From positions 434,001-498,000 of the forward strand of contig NZ_RZHE01000015.1 of NCBI RefSeq assembly GCF_003989825.1: a stretch of 64,000 nucleotides of DNA. The letters are read 5' to 3'. Of the stretch, positions 8,943-18,412 are shown one piece after another. The translations under genes and the position numbers were made by a program. The notes beneath the pieces are model-generated. The model was given only the letters and a program-made list of their open reading frames with translations. It did no database searches and had not been told where the DNA came from. The first letter of the stretch is position 1; each line of letters opens with the position of its first letter. This DNA comes from Vreelandella populi (GTDB taxonomy: Bacteria; Pseudomonadota; Gammaproteobacteria; Pseudomonadales; Halomonadaceae).

Positions 8943-8979
8943 CGCCGTACTCCTTGAATCAGTTAAACGCGTCCATCAA

Positions 8980-9813
8980 TCAATTTAGTGCGACGCGGCC
9001 GTCAAAGACCCGCGTGGCAGGGCCGACCATGATCAGCGATGCCTCCGGGTCCGGCCACTCGATGGTTAGCTCGCCACCGGGCAGGTGCACGCTCACCGGG
9101 CTTTTTAATAAGCCCTGGCGAATACCGCTGGCCACCGCCGCACACGCGCCGGTACCGCAGGCAAGGGTTTCGCCACTGCCACGTTCAAATACCCGAAGAC
9201 GGATCTGGCTAGGCGACAGCACCTGCATAAAGCCGACATTGACCCGTTTGGGAAAACGCGGATGCGCTTCAACCAGCGGGCCAAGGCGTTCAACGGGGGC
9301 ATGCTCAACGCTCTCCACTTGCAACACGGCGTGGGGGTTGCCCATGGACACCACGCCCACCTTGAGCGTTTCACCATCTACTTCCAGCGTATGTAGCGGC
9401 TGGTCGCCCTCAGCTTCAAAGGGTAGCGCCGCCGGGCTAAAGCGCGGCTGGCCCATGTCCACCCGCACCAGGCCATCGTGCTGAACATTCAGCACCAGCG
9501 GGCCACCGGCGGTTTCCACATGAATTTCGTGTTTATGAGTCAGGCGCTGGTCGCGAACAAAACGCGCAAAGCAGCGCGCACCGTTACCGCAATTTTCCAC
9601 TTCACTGCCGTCGGCGTTAAAAATGCGGTAGCGAAAGTCCATTTCTGGGTCGAGGGGCGGCTCGACAATCAATAGTTGATCAAAGCCGATTCCGAAGCGA
9701 CGGTCACCCAGCTGGCGAATCTGTTCTTCACGCAGCCGGGCACGCTGGGTCACCAGGTCCACGACCATGAAGTCGTTGCCCAGGCCATGCATCTTGGTGA
9801 AGTGCAAAAGCAT
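8980..9813 (-). CDS. dapF: Diaminopimelate epimerase
   Basis: The 277-residue enzyme converts LL- to meso-diaminopimelate for lysine and peptidoglycan. The two catalytic cysteines lie in [12 protein letters not shown] (about 75-86) and in [12 protein letters not shown] near 218, and the N-terminal [13 protein letters not shown] is the family start. The start codon overlaps the lysA stop (TGATG), so translation is coupled with the preceding step of the same pathway end. Confidence 0.95.
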   Translation of the reverse strand: MLLHFTKMHGLGNDFMVVDLVTQRARLREEQIRQLGDRRFGIGFDQLLIVEPPLDPEMDFRYRIFNADGSEVENCGNGARCFARFVRDQRLTHKHEIHVETAGGPLVLNVQHDGLVRVDMGQPRFSPAALPFEAEGDQPLHTLEVDGETLKVGVVSMGNPHAVLQVESVEHAPVERLGPLVEAHPRFPKRVNVGFMQVLSPSQIRLRVFERGSGETLACGTGACAAVASGIRQGLLKSPVSVHLPGGELTIEWPDPEASLIMVGPATRVFDGRVALN

Positions 9814-11084
9814 CAGCGCGCTCCTTCGGGCAGCAGCGCTTCACCCGCCCAAAGGCTTTGCACGGTTTCCCGGGCACGTACCACATGACAGGTATCGCCA
9901 TCGACCATCAGCTCGGCGGGTCGTGGGCGGCTGTTGTAGTTCGAGGCCATCACGAAACCGTAAGCCCCGGCCGAGCGCACGGCTAGAAGATCACCCTCGG
10001 CAATCGCCAGTTCGCGCTCTTTACCCAGGAAATCGCCGGTTTCGCAGACCGGCCCGACCACATCATACGTGGCGCTTTGCCGTGCATTGCGCGTATCCAC
10101 CGGCACGATGGCCTGCCACGCCTGATACAGTGCCGGGCGAATCAAGTCGTTCATGGCCGCATCAACAATGGCGAAGTTCTTGGTTTCACCGGGCTTCAGA
10201 AACTCGACCCGGGTCAACATCACACCTGCGTTGGCGGCAATCGAGCGGCCGGGTTCGAACAGCAGCGTAAGCTTCTCACCGCCTTCCCAGCGTGACAGGC
10301 GCGTCAACAGCTTGCTGGCGTAGTCAAAGGGCTGCGGGGGCGTCTCATCCCGGTAGGTAACCCCCAGGCCGCCACCCAGATCCAGATGGTCGATCTCGAT
10401 ACCGCATTCGCGCAGGCGCTCCATGAGCACCAGCAGGCGCTCCAGGGCATCCAGAAACGGTGCGGTTTCGGTCAGCTGCGAGCCGATATGACAATCCATC
10501 CCGGTAACCCGAAGGTTGGGCAGGCTGGCCGCCAGGGCGTAGACATCAAGCGCATCATCCACCGCAATGCCGAACTTGTTGTCCTTGAGCCCCGTGGAGA
10601 TATACGGGTGAGTGCCGGCGTCCACATCCGGGTTCACGCGTAGCGAAACCGGGGCGACTTTACCCAGCTCACCCGCCACGGCGTTCAAGCGCTCAAGCTC
10701 CGGGCGCGACTCCACGTTGAAGCACTTGATACCCACCTCAAGGGCGCGGGCCATCTCATGGGGCTGCTTGGCAACGCCTGAGAACACCACCTTGGTGGGG
10801 TCGCCGCCAGCGGCCAGCACACGCTCAAGCTCGCCTACTGAGACAATGTCAAACCCAGCGCCGAGCCGAGCCAGCAAGCCCAGCACGGCGAGGTTGGAGT
10901 TGGCTTTTACCGCGTAGCAAATCAGGTGCGGGTGGCTGCCCAAGGCTTCGGTATAGGCGCGGAAATGGCGCTCAAACGTTGCCTTGGAGTAGACGTAACA
11001 GGGCGTGCCGTGCTCTGCGGCAATCTGCGAGAGCGGCACGTCTTCGGCGTAGAGCACGCCGTCGCGATAGTTAAAGTGATCCAT
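9813..11084 (-). CDS. lysA: Diaminopimelate decarboxylase
   Basis: A 423-residue PLP enzyme of the alanine racemase/ornithine decarboxylase fold type III that makes L-lysine from meso-DAP. The PLP lysine is in [13 protein letters not shown] near 58, the phosphate-binding glycine run in [11 protein letters not shown], and the C-terminal [11 protein letters not shown] holds the conserved Cys-Glu of the active site. Organisation lptM-lysA-dapF matches the lppL-lysA-dapF operon of Pseudomonas. Confidence 0.95.
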   Translation of the reverse strand: MDHFNYRDGVLYAEDVPLSQIAAEHGTPCYVYSKATFERHFRAYTEALGSHPHLICYAVKANSNLAVLGLLARLGAGFDIVSVGELERVLAAGGDPTKVVFSGVAKQPHEMARALEVGIKCFNVESRPELERLNAVAGELGKVAPVSLRVNPDVDAGTHPYISTGLKDNKFGIAVDDALDVYALAASLPNLRVTGMDCHIGSQLTETAPFLDALERLLVLMERLRECGIEIDHLDLGGGLGVTYRDETPPQPFDYASKLLTRLSRWEGGEKLTLLFEPGRSIAANAGVMLTRVEFLKPGETKNFAIVDAAMNDLIRPALYQAWQAIVPVDTRNARQSATYDVVGPVCETGDFLGKERELAIAEGDLLAVRSAGAYGFVMASNYNSRPRPAELMVDGDTCHVVRARETVQSLWAGEALLPEGAR

Positions 11085-11105
11085 GAACCTGTCTCCTGCA
11101 GCCGC

Positions 11106-11228
11106 TTACCCAGCCTGTTCGGCAGCGCCGCTTTCGGGCGAATTATCGTCGGGGAGGTAAAGCGGTCCTTTCTGACCGCAACCGGCCACCAATAGCGCGA
11201 TAAGCGCAATACATGCCAGCGTTTTCAT
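11106..11228 (-). CDS. lptM: Small lipoprotein LptM (LppL/YifL-like)
   Basis: A 40-residue ORF upstream of lysA encodes MKTLACIALIALLVAGCGQK followed by GPLYLPDD and a short acidic tail. The lipobox LVAGC puts the lipidated Cys at 17, and the GQKGPLYLP segment is the family signature. LptM/LppL is a small outer-membrane lipoprotein; in E. coli LptM helps maturation of the LptD LPS translocon. The ATG at 11228 has AAAGG eight bases upstream. An in-frame ATG at 11243 overlaps the argH stop (ATGA) and would add five residues; I prefer the shorter form because of the signal peptide. Confidence 0.88.
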   Translation of the reverse strand: MKTLACIALIALLVAGCGQKGPLYLPDDNSPESGAAEQAG

Positions 11229-11239
11229 GTCTGCGCCTT

Positions 11240-12643
11240 TCATACCTGCCCCTGGAGCGTTGCAAGCGCCTCGCGAGCCCGCTGGGCGGCAGCGCGTACC
11301 TGATCAGGCGCGGTACCGCCGATATGGTTACGTGCCGCCACTGAGCCTTCAAGGGTCAAGACGTCAAACACGTCCTGCTCAATGATCGTCGAGAACTGCT
11401 GAAGCTCTTCCAGGCTCATTTCCGACAGATCCTTCTTGGACGTCAATCCGTAAGCCACTGACTGGCCGACAATCTCGTGGGCATCGCGGAAGGCCACACC
11501 TTTGCGAACCAGGTAGTCGGCAAGGTCGGTGGCGGTAGAGAACCCGCGCCGCGCCGCTTCATACATGCTGTCCTTTTTCGGCTCGATGGCGGGCACCATG
11601 TCGGCGAAGGCTTTCAGACAGTCGCGCACCGTATCCACGGCATCAAACAGCGGCTCTTTATCTTCCTGGTTATCCTTGTTGTAGGCCAGCGGCTGCGATT
11701 TCATCAGCGTCAGAAGGCCCATCAGATGACCATAAACCCGGCCTGTCTTGCCACGCACCAGTTCCGGCACGTCGGGGTTTTTCTTCTGTGGCATGATCGA
11801 GGAGCCGGTGCAGAAGCGGTCAGGCAGGTCGATAAAGTCGAACTGGGCGCTGGTCCACAGCACAAGCTCTTCGCTCATGCGCGACAGGTGCATCATCAGG
11901 ATGCTGGCGAAACTTGTGAATTCAATCGCAAAGTCGCGATCCGACACGGCATCCAGCGAGTTTTCCGCCGGACGCTCAAAGCCCAGAAGCTCGGCAGTCA
12001 CGTGGCGGTCAATCGGGTAGGTAGTACCCGCCAGCGCCGCGGCACCCAAAGGCAGCACGTTAACGCGTTTGCGGCAGTCCAGCAGACGCTCGTGGTCGCG
12101 AGCGAGCATTTCCTGCCAGGCCAGCAGGTGATGGCCAAAGGTCACTGGCTGGGCGGTCTGCAAGTGAGTAAAGCCCGGCATGATGGTATCGGCTTCGCGG
12201 TCGGCAAGCTCGATCATGCCTTCACGCAGGCGTTTCAGCTCCACCTCGATGACGTCAATTTCATCGCGCATGAACAGGCGGATGTCGGTGGCCACCTGGT
12301 CGTTGCGCGAACGCCCGGTGTGGAGTTTCTTGCCGGTGATGCCGATCTTGTCGGTCAGGCGCGCTTCGATGTTCATGTGCACGTCTTCAAGGGGTACCGA
12401 CCAGTTAAATTCACCACGCTCGATTTCACCCTGAATCTCGGTCAAACCGTTAATAATCGCGTCGCGTTCTTCGTCGGTAAGCACGCCCACGCGGGCAAGC
12501 ATCGTGGCATGGGCAATCGAGCCCTGAATATCCTGACGCGCGAGGCGCTGGTCAAAGGTGACAGACGCGGTAAAGCGCGCAACAAAGGCATCGGTGGGCT
12601 CGCTGAAGCGACCGCCCCAGGACTGATTCGTAGCTTGGCTCAT
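11240..12643 (-). CDS. argH: Argininosuccinate lyase
   Basis: The product (467 residues from ATG 12643) splits argininosuccinate to arginine and fumarate. The fumarase/aspartase-superfamily signature [12 protein letters not shown] is present with the catalytic serine, as are [13 protein letters not shown] near 113 and TGFTHLQ-type sequence ([12 protein letters not shown]). An upstream in-frame start would add nine residues (MFCQQDMPP), but AGGA about ten bases before 12643 and family alignment favour the shorter form. It is divergent from hemC, an arrangement also seen in Pseudomonas. Confidence 0.94.
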   Translation of the reverse strand: MSQATNQSWGGRFSEPTDAFVARFTASVTFDQRLARQDIQGSIAHATMLARVGVLTDEERDAIINGLTEIQGEIERGEFNWSVPLEDVHMNIEARLTDKIGITGKKLHTGRSRNDQVATDIRLFMRDEIDVIEVELKRLREGMIELADREADTIMPGFTHLQTAQPVTFGHHLLAWQEMLARDHERLLDCRKRVNVLPLGAAALAGTTYPIDRHVTAELLGFERPAENSLDAVSDRDFAIEFTSFASILMMHLSRMSEELVLWTSAQFDFIDLPDRFCTGSSIMPQKKNPDVPELVRGKTGRVYGHLMGLLTLMKSQPLAYNKDNQEDKEPLFDAVDTVRDCLKAFADMVPAIEPKKDSMYEAARRGFSTATDLADYLVRKGVAFRDAHEIVGQSVAYGLTSKKDLSEMSLEELQQFSTIIEQDVFDVLTLEGSVAARNHIGGTAPDQVRAAAQRAREALATLQGQV

Positions 12644-12792
12644 CGGAGGCATATCCTGCTGACAAAACAAAAGAGTCGATAGCGGAAAGTGTAACAGAGT
12701 CCTTGCCTGGATTGCTTGAGTTCAAAAGGCCGGCGTTTTCTCTCAGTGGCATTTAAACCGTTTGGTACTTATCTTAAATAAAGCCGCTGATT

Positions 12793-12820
12793 TTTACTGT
12801 GTGCTCAGGTGCTTTATGAT
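12793..12820 (+). promoter_or_regulatory. Probable sigma-70 promoter of hemC
   Basis: TTTACT (12793-12798), a 16-bp spacer and TATGAT (12815-12820) give a good match to the housekeeping consensus, about 50 bases before the hemC GTG at 12870. Confidence 0.5.
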
Positions 12821-12869
12821 GAGACCATCATAGCTTGACGCGCCGCGTCAGCGGCAAAGGGAGAATAAC

Positions 12870-13814
12870 GTGTCATCCATCACCAAACTGCGTATCGCCA
12901 CGCGAAAAAGCCAGCTGGCCATGTGGCAAGCCGAACACGTTCGCGACCGCTTGATGGCGGTACACGAAGGTTTGGAGGTCGAACTGGTTGCGCTCTCCAC
13001 CAAGGGCGACAAGATTCTCGATACTCCACTTTCCAAGATTGGCGGCAAGGGGCTGTTTGTTAAGGAGCTGGAAGACGCCATGCTGGACGGCCGGGCGGAT
13101 ATCGCCGTGCACTCAATGAAAGATGTGCCGATGCTTTTCCCGGAAGGCCTGGGCCTTTCGGTAATTCTGGAAGGCGCCGACCCCACCGATGCTTTCGTAT
13201 CCAACCATTACAAAAGCATCGATGAATTGCCCGAAGGCGCCAAGATCGGTACCGCCAGCCTGCGCCGCGGTTTGCAACTTCGCGAAATCCGCCCCGATCT
13301 GGAAATTCTTAACCTGCGCGGCAACGTGCAGACCCGACTGGCCAAACTCGACAGTGGCGAGTTCGACGCTATCATTCTGGCCACGTCCGGTTTGAAGCGT
13401 CTGGGCCTGGATGAACGCATTGCTCAAGCGCTTGCCCCGGAAGTCTGCCTGCCTGCCTGCGGTCAGGGGGCCCTGGGTATTGAGTGCCGTCTTCACGACC
13501 CCGAGCTGATCAACCTGCTGGCACCGCTGGATGACCCGGACACTGCCACCCGTGTACGCGCAGAGCGCGCCATGAACACGCGCCTTGAAGGTGGTTGCCA
13601 AGTACCTATCGCAGGATTTGCGGTGCTCGACAAGGCCAATGAGACGATCTGGCTGCGCGGGCTGGTGGGTAACCCAGAAGGCACCGAAGTGCTGCGCGCC
13701 GAAGGCAGCGGTTCGATCCATGAGCCCGAGGCGCTGGGCATCCGCATTGCCGAGGATCTGCTTGATCAGGGCGCGGGCGATATTCTGGCCGAGGTGTACG
13801 GCAATAACGTATGA
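12870..13814 (+). CDS. hemC: Porphobilinogen deaminase (hydroxymethylbilane synthase)
   Basis: The 314-residue enzyme polymerises four porphobilinogens to hydroxymethylbilane in heme synthesis. Landmarks are [14 protein letters not shown] at the start, the catalytic Asp in [11 protein letters not shown], the Arg pair in [11 protein letters not shown], and the cofactor-attaching Cys in [11 protein letters not shown] near 247. The start is GTG at 12870 with GGGAGAA about six bases upstream. The stop overlaps the hemD ATG (ATGA). Confidence 0.95.
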   Translation: MSSITKLRIATRKSQLAMWQAEHVRDRLMAVHEGLEVELVALSTKGDKILDTPLSKIGGKGLFVKELEDAMLDGRADIAVHSMKDVPMLFPEGLGLSVILEGADPTDAFVSNHYKSIDELPEGAKIGTASLRRGLQLREIRPDLEILNLRGNVQTRLAKLDSGEFDAIILATSGLKRLGLDERIAQALAPEVCLPACGQGALGIECRLHDPELINLLAPLDDPDTATRVRAERAMNTRLEGGCQVPIAGFAVLDKANETIWLRGLVGNPEGTEVLRAEGSGSIHEPEALGIRIAEDLLDQGAGDILAEVYGNNV

Positions 13815-14617
13815 CGCAGCCGGTTCTGATCTGCCGCCCCGGCGAGCGCGGCGAGACGCTGGCCAATGCCTTGCGTGCCACGGGCACACCAGTTGAGTCT
13901 ATGGAGGTCATGGCTCTTGAAGCCCTGCCCGAAGACCCCACCATGCGCAGCGTCTGGCTAGATATCGACCAGTATGACAAGGTGATCGTGGTCAGTCCGT
14001 TTGCGGCCCAGTGCCTGGGTGATGCACTAGACCGCTACTGGCCACAGCTGCCGGTCGGCATTGATTATTACAGCGTGGGAAGCGCCACGGCAGACATTCT
14101 TTTTGACCAGTTAGGTGTTCGGGTGCGCATCCCCCCCGCTGCCTCTGGACAAAAAGGGGTTGAAAATGAACACGGCGAAAACACCAGTGAGGCGCTTTTA
14201 TCGCTCGCCTCGCTCAGAGATGTGACGCACCAGCAAATATTGCTGGTCGCTGGCGAAGGCGGACGTACGCTCTTGGCCGACACGCTACTTGAGCGTGGCG
14301 CCCAGGTAACGCGTATTGCTGTGTATCGGCGCGTTTTCAGGCCGCCTTCTGCCGCTATGCAGGCACGTCTTGCAACAGGCGATTACCGGGCGTTAATCGT
14401 CACCAGCGGCGAACTGCTTGAACATCTGGCAAAATGGTGTGATCAGGCAGCGTTGAACCAACCGCTAATCGTTTCCAGTCACCGTTTAGCTACACTGGCC
14501 GGTACACTGGGTTTTTGTGACCTCAAGGTGGCGTCGGGAGCAACGCCGGCTGCCCTGGCAGCCTCGTTGAAAAGGTCCTGCAACCCTAAGGGTGCCGATG
14601 TCGATCAAGGAACTTAA
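13811..14617 (+). CDS. hemD: Uroporphyrinogen-III synthase
   Basis: A 268-residue protein with the loose sequence pattern of HemD: an N-terminal [31 protein letters not shown], a central VGSATADIL and a C-terminal [12 protein letters not shown]. HemD closes and inverts ring D of hydroxymethylbilane. HemD is poorly conserved, so the assignment relies on these motifs together with position directly after hemC (4-base overlap) and before hemX. Confidence 0.9.
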   Translation: MTQPVLICRPGERGETLANALRATGTPVESMEVMALEALPEDPTMRSVWLDIDQYDKVIVVSPFAAQCLGDALDRYWPQLPVGIDYYSVGSATADILFDQLGVRVRIPPAASGQKGVENEHGENTSEALLSLASLRDVTHQQILLVAGEGGRTLLADTLLERGAQVTRIAVYRRVFRPPSAAMQARLATGDYRALIVTSGELLEHLAKWCDQAALNQPLIVSSHRLATLAGTLGFCDLKVASGATPAALAASLKRSCNPKGADVDQGT

Positions 14618-14634
14618 TTAAGGGCTAGCGACAG

Positions 14635-16233
14635 ATGAGCAAACAACCAAACGATCAGGAAGACGTACAAAAAACGTCCGCCGATGCGTCTCACGACAGC
14701 GTCAAGCCGGATGATACTGCCGCGTCAGCCTCAACCCCTCCAACCTCCGGCACGGAAGAAAGCAGCACGTCAGCCAGTCCGGCCACTTCACAGCCGTCCA
14801 GTTCACAGCAGACCAATGGCTCCACCAAGAACGGGCGTTCTCGGCGGCGCGGTAAAGGCGGTGGCCAAGGCCAGGCATCGTCCACTTCGCCAACCTCCCG
14901 TTCAACGGCGCCAGCAGACACCGTGACTTCCAGTGCCGTATCTTCCAGCACAGAGCCCTCGCGTGCCGAACCTGCTTCTGGCGCCTCTGGCAATGCCTCT
15001 GCTTCCAGCTCACCAGCAGACAGCCCAGCGGCATCCAGTTCAGCGACGCCCGGCGCGAGCAAACCGTCAGCCACCAGCACCACGTCCACAGCAACGCCGG
15101 GCAGCACTTCAACGGCAAAAAACACACCTCCTGGCAGCGGTAACGGCTCCTCTTCCACCCCGCCCAACGGTGGCGGCAAGCGCAGCGGCGGTAAAGGCGG
15201 ACTGTTAGCGCTCGTGCTGGTACTCGTGCTGGCCGTTGCGCTGATTATTGTGGCCTGGCAGGGGTGGCAGCGCCTGGACAGCCAGCAGCAGCGTATCAAT
15301 GAGCTGAGCCAGCAGGCCGAAGGTAGCGCCAGCCAGCAAGCGGTAAGCGATCTTGAGTCACGCTTTGAAAGCAGCGAAAGCGAGCGCGCGCAAGCGCTTG
15401 AAGGCACACTGGAAGAACTGCGCGGCGAGCTGGATAGCTATCGCAGTGACGTCAATAGCACGCTGGATGACGTGCTCAACCAGCTCTCCCAGGCTCAGGA
15501 CACCGACGACCGTGACTGGCTCCACGCCGAAGCCGCCTACCTGCTGCGCCTGGCCAACCAGCGCCTGCAGCTTGAGGGCGATGTAGATGGCGCCGCAGCC
15601 CTGCTGCGCACCGCCGATGCCCGCCTGGCAGATGCCGATAACCCGGCCTTGACACCCGTGCGTCGTGAGATTGCCAGCGAACTTGCCGCGCTGGATGGCG
15701 TACCGCGCGTTGATCGTACCGGCCTGTATCTAGCGCTTAATGCTCAGCAGGAGCGCGTGGCGGGCCTGCGTCTTTCCCAGGAAATCGAAGAGCGTGCCGT
15801 TACGTCCGGCATCGAGCAGCCGCCTACCGGTACTTTTCAGCGCCAGCTGGCGCGCTTTGGCGAAGAGCTGAAAGACTTGGTGATGATCCGCCACCACGAT
15901 GAAGCCATGGAAACCCTGGTAACCCCGGAGCAGGAATCTTACCTGCGCCAGAGCCTGCGCCTGATTCTTGAGCAGGCCCAGCTTGCCCTGCTCAAAGAGG
16001 AGCAGCCGCTTTATGAAGCCAGTATCGACAAGGCGCTTGAACTGATTAATGGCTACTACGACGTTGAACGTGATGCGACTCAAAGCGTGATCGAGCGCCT
16101 TCAGGAGCTCAAGCAGGCCGAGATTGAGCCCGAGCTTCCGGATATCAGCGCTTCCCAGCAGGCCATGACCAGTTTTATCGAAAACCGCTTCCGGTCGCGC
16201 CAGCAGAATGGCGAAGAGGGAGGTGATGCATGA
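14635..16233 (+). CDS. hemX: HemX family membrane protein with long Ser/Thr/Pro-rich N-terminus
   Basis: The 532-residue protein has three parts: a low-complexity Ser/Thr/Pro/Ala-rich segment up to about 180, one hydrophobic helix at about 188-208, and a periplasmic part with a coiled coil (about 210-290) and the conserved HemX domain (DWLHAEAAYLLRLANQRL). HemX was once annotated as a uroporphyrinogen methyltransferase, but this form has no SAM-binding motif, so that activity is not supported. It lies between hemD and hemY and overlaps hemY by four bases. Its role beside HemY is unknown. Confidence 0.85.
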   Translation: MSKQPNDQEDVQKTSADASHDSVKPDDTAASASTPPTSGTEESSTSASPATSQPSSSQQTNGSTKNGRSRRRGKGGGQGQASSTSPTSRSTAPADTVTSSAVSSSTEPSRAEPASGASGNASASSSPADSPAASSSATPGASKPSATSTTSTATPGSTSTAKNTPPGSGNGSSSTPPNGGGKRSGGKGGLLALVLVLVLAVALIIVAWQGWQRLDSQQQRINELSQQAEGSASQQAVSDLESRFESSESERAQALEGTLEELRGELDSYRSDVNSTLDDVLNQLSQAQDTDDRDWLHAEAAYLLRLANQRLQLEGDVDGAAALLRTADARLADADNPALTPVRREIASELAALDGVPRVDRTGLYLALNAQQERVAGLRLSQEIEERAVTSGIEQPPTGTFQRQLARFGEELKDLVMIRHHDEAMETLVTPEQESYLRQSLRLILEQAQLALLKEEQPLYEASIDKALELINGYYDVERDATQSVIERLQELKQAEIEPELPDISASQQAMTSFIENRFRSRQQNGEEGGDA

Positions 16234-17492
16234 GAAAACTCATCCTCCTGCTGGTAGCGGGTCTGGCCGTAGGCGCCCTGTTCGGGCACCTGATGATGTC
16301 GGTGCCCGGCTACTGGCTAATCCGGGTAGGTGACACCTCGATTCAGACCTCTTTTTGGTTCGGCCTGATCCTGCTACTGGCGGCGTTTATCGTGGTGCAC
16401 TTTGCCCTGCGCCTGCTTAGCGGCATTATCCGTCCTGTAGGGCGTTTTCGTACCTGGAACAGTCGTGCCCGTAACCGCCGCGCCATGAAGCGTACCGTGC
16501 GCGGCCTGGTCGCGTTGACCGAAGGGCGCTGGAAAAAGGCCGAAAAGACCCTGGTGCACGCGGCTGATGACTCCAGCACGCCACTGGTCAACTATCTCTC
16601 GGCTGCGCTGGCCGCGCATTACCAGGGTAACCACACCAAGTCTCAGGAGCACCTTAACCAGGCCCAGCTCAGCACCGAAGGCGCCGACACCGCTATCGGC
16701 TTGATGCAGGCGCAGCTGATGATTGACCGTCAGCAGCCTGAAGAGGCGCTGGCGATCCTCAACCGCCTGGATAAAAAGCTCAACGATCACCCACAGGTGC
16801 TGAAACTGCTCAAGCAGGTGCACCTGAGCGTCAACGACTGGGAAGGTTTGCGCTGGCTGCTGCCGCGCCTGGCCGCACAAAAGCTGATTGCCCCGCAGGA
16901 GCGCGAGCAGCTTGAGTTCAAGGCCTACCGCGAGTTGATCCTGTTTGAAGCCAAGAACCCTAGCAATATCGAGCGGGTTCGCAGCCTTTGGGCGGATATG
17001 CCCGAGTATCTACGCGGTAATACCGAACTGATCGTGCTGTATACCGACGCGCTACTCCAGGCTAATGAAGAAGCCATTGCCGAGCGCCTGCTCAACCACT
17101 CGTTGGACCATCACTGGGATGCCCGTCTGGTCAAACGTTACGGCCTGTTGAATGTGCACGCGGCACGCCAGCTGGCCAAGGCCGAGAAATGGCTGCAGGA
17201 GCGTCCTAATGACCCCGAACTGCTGCTGACTTGCGGTCGTCTCTCGCTGCGTACCGGCAAGTGGGAGAAAGCGCTGGAGTACTTCGAAGCCAGCCAGCGT
17301 CAGCGCCCCAGTGGCGAAGTGTGTGCCGAGCTTGCCCGCCTGTATGCAAGCCTGGGCGAGCACAACAAGAGCCAGCTTTACTACCGCCATAGCGTGGAAA
17401 TGCTTGCCAAGTCGCTGCCGTCGCTACCCCAACCTAGCGATGCCAGTGACAGCCAAGTTCCTGATACGAAAGCGGCTAAAAAACGCGCTTAA
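16230..17492 (+). CDS. hemY: HemY family TPR membrane protein
   Basis: A 420-residue inner-membrane protein: two hydrophobic segments at about 3-25 and 41-62 (HemY_N domain), then TPR-like helices to the end, including LLLTCGRLSLRTGKWEKALEYF (positions 330-351; tetratricopeptide spacing) and AELARLYASLGEHNKSQLYY. Despite the name it is unrelated to protoporphyrinogen oxidase. It ends the hemCDXY operon, followed by a strong terminator shared with mscL. Confidence 0.9.
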   Translation: MRKLILLLVAGLAVGALFGHLMMSVPGYWLIRVGDTSIQTSFWFGLILLLAAFIVVHFALRLLSGIIRPVGRFRTWNSRARNRRAMKRTVRGLVALTEGRWKKAEKTLVHAADDSSTPLVNYLSAALAAHYQGNHTKSQEHLNQAQLSTEGADTAIGLMQAQLMIDRQQPEEALAILNRLDKKLNDHPQVLKLLKQVHLSVNDWEGLRWLLPRLAAQKLIAPQEREQLEFKAYRELILFEAKNPSNIERVRSLWADMPEYLRGNTELIVLYTDALLQANEEAIAERLLNHSLDHHWDARLVKRYGLLNVHAARQLAKAEKWLQERPNDPELLLTCGRLSLRTGKWEKALEYFEASQRQRPSGEVCAELARLYASLGEHNKSQLYYRHSVEMLAKSLPSLPQPSDASDSQVPDTKAAKKRA

Positions 17493-17507
17493 CGCTTAAC
17501 GAAAGCC

Positions 17508-17540
17508 AAAAAAAGGGCGCCCCTCGGGGCACCCTTTTTT
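17508..17540. terminator. Bidirectional terminator between hemY and mscL
   Basis: GC-rich hairpin (GGGCGCCCC / GGGGCACCC, loop near 17524) flanked by A-run on the left and T-run on the right, so it can work for hemY on the plus strand and mscL on the minus strand. Confidence 0.85.
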
Positions 17541-17554
17541 GCGAAGCATCGCTA

Positions 17555-18064
17555 CTAGGATGGCGACGATGCTGCCTTGAGAGATTGCTGCTCAGCTTCC
17601 GTGGGCAAGGGTAATTCTGACGTGCAGTGCCCGCAGCGGGTGGCTTTGATAGGCACTACCATAAAGCAGTACGGGCAAGGCTTCTCGACCGGGCTCTTGG
17701 GTGCTTCCACTTCTTCACGCTTTAATCGGTTGATCGTTCTGACCAGCATAAAGACGACAAATGCTACGATCGTAAAACTCACCACGGCGTTTAAGAACAA
17801 TCCGAGATTCAGCGTGACCGCGCCGGCAGCCTGGGCAGCGGCAAGCGTTGGATAAGGGCCAGACGCGGCCCCTTCACGCAGCACAACAAACAGGTTGGAG
17901 AAATCAATTCCGCCCACCAGCAGGCCGATCACCGGGTTCATGACATCCCTGACAAGACTTTGCACAATCAGTGTAAAAGCGCCGCCAATGATAATCCCCA
18001 CCGCCATGTCGATGACGTTGCCTTTAACGGCAAACTCTCGAAATTCCTTGATAAACTTGGCCAT
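17555..18064 (-). CDS. mscL: Large-conductance mechanosensitive channel MscL with CxxC...CxxC tail
   Basis: The first 115 residues are classic MscL: the amphipathic [19 protein letters not shown] start, pore helix [18 protein letters not shown], a periplasmic loop ([16 protein letters not shown]) and a second membrane helix. MscL opens on hypo-osmotic shock to release solutes, which suits a salt-tolerant host. The protein is 169 residues, longer than the usual 136 or so, because of a C-terminal section with CPYC and CGHC separated by 11 residues, a zinc-ribbon-like arrangement. The neighbouring terminator is shared with hemY. Confidence 0.93.
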   Translation of the reverse strand: MAKFIKEFREFAVKGNVIDMAVGIIIGGAFTLIVQSLVRDVMNPVIGLLVGGIDFSNLFVVLREGAASGPYPTLAAAQAAGAVTLNLGLFLNAVVSFTIVAFVVFMLVRTINRLKREEVEAPKSPVEKPCPYCFMVVPIKATRCGHCTSELPLPTEAEQQSLKAASSPS

Positions 18065-18412
18065 TGATATCTCCTTTCTTTACTTAGCTTATTAGCTTAT
18101 AGCATTCGTGAATGTAAAACCTTTGGGTTTAATGACTTATTAACATGTCGTTTACCCATGAAACGAACGTTTCATTCATTACCGATGCCCGTCTTACGAC
18201 CCCATTAATCGCTTCAATGGCGACTCCCAATGTTCTGTTTGCGACATCTGCTTAATTGCTTTTCAGATTGCTTTGTCAGTATAAGTGTCATTCGTGCCAA
18301 TATGCAGACAAGCAGCATGTATCTAGCGCAGGGACTCAAAAACAAGACGCCAGCGACGTAGGACGATAATAAAAAGAAAACCAATGACGTTTAGGTGATA
18401 GAGGTAAAGACC
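18065..18412. other. Intergenic region mscL-gbdR
   Basis: This 348-base AT-rich spacer carries the divergent control regions of mscL and gbdR. It holds a perfect palindrome ATGAAACG-AA-CGTTTCAT at 18158-18175 of the size expected for a dimeric repressor, and GACGT sequences at 18355-18359 and 18386-18390 close to gbdR. No coding sequence or RNA gene is evident. Promoter elements for gbdR were not clear to me. Confidence 0.5.

Noticed and set aside
11477-12682. A 401-codon frame antisense to argH
   Set aside because: It lies fully opposite a confident gene, has no family pattern, and such long antisense frames are common in GC-rich genes.
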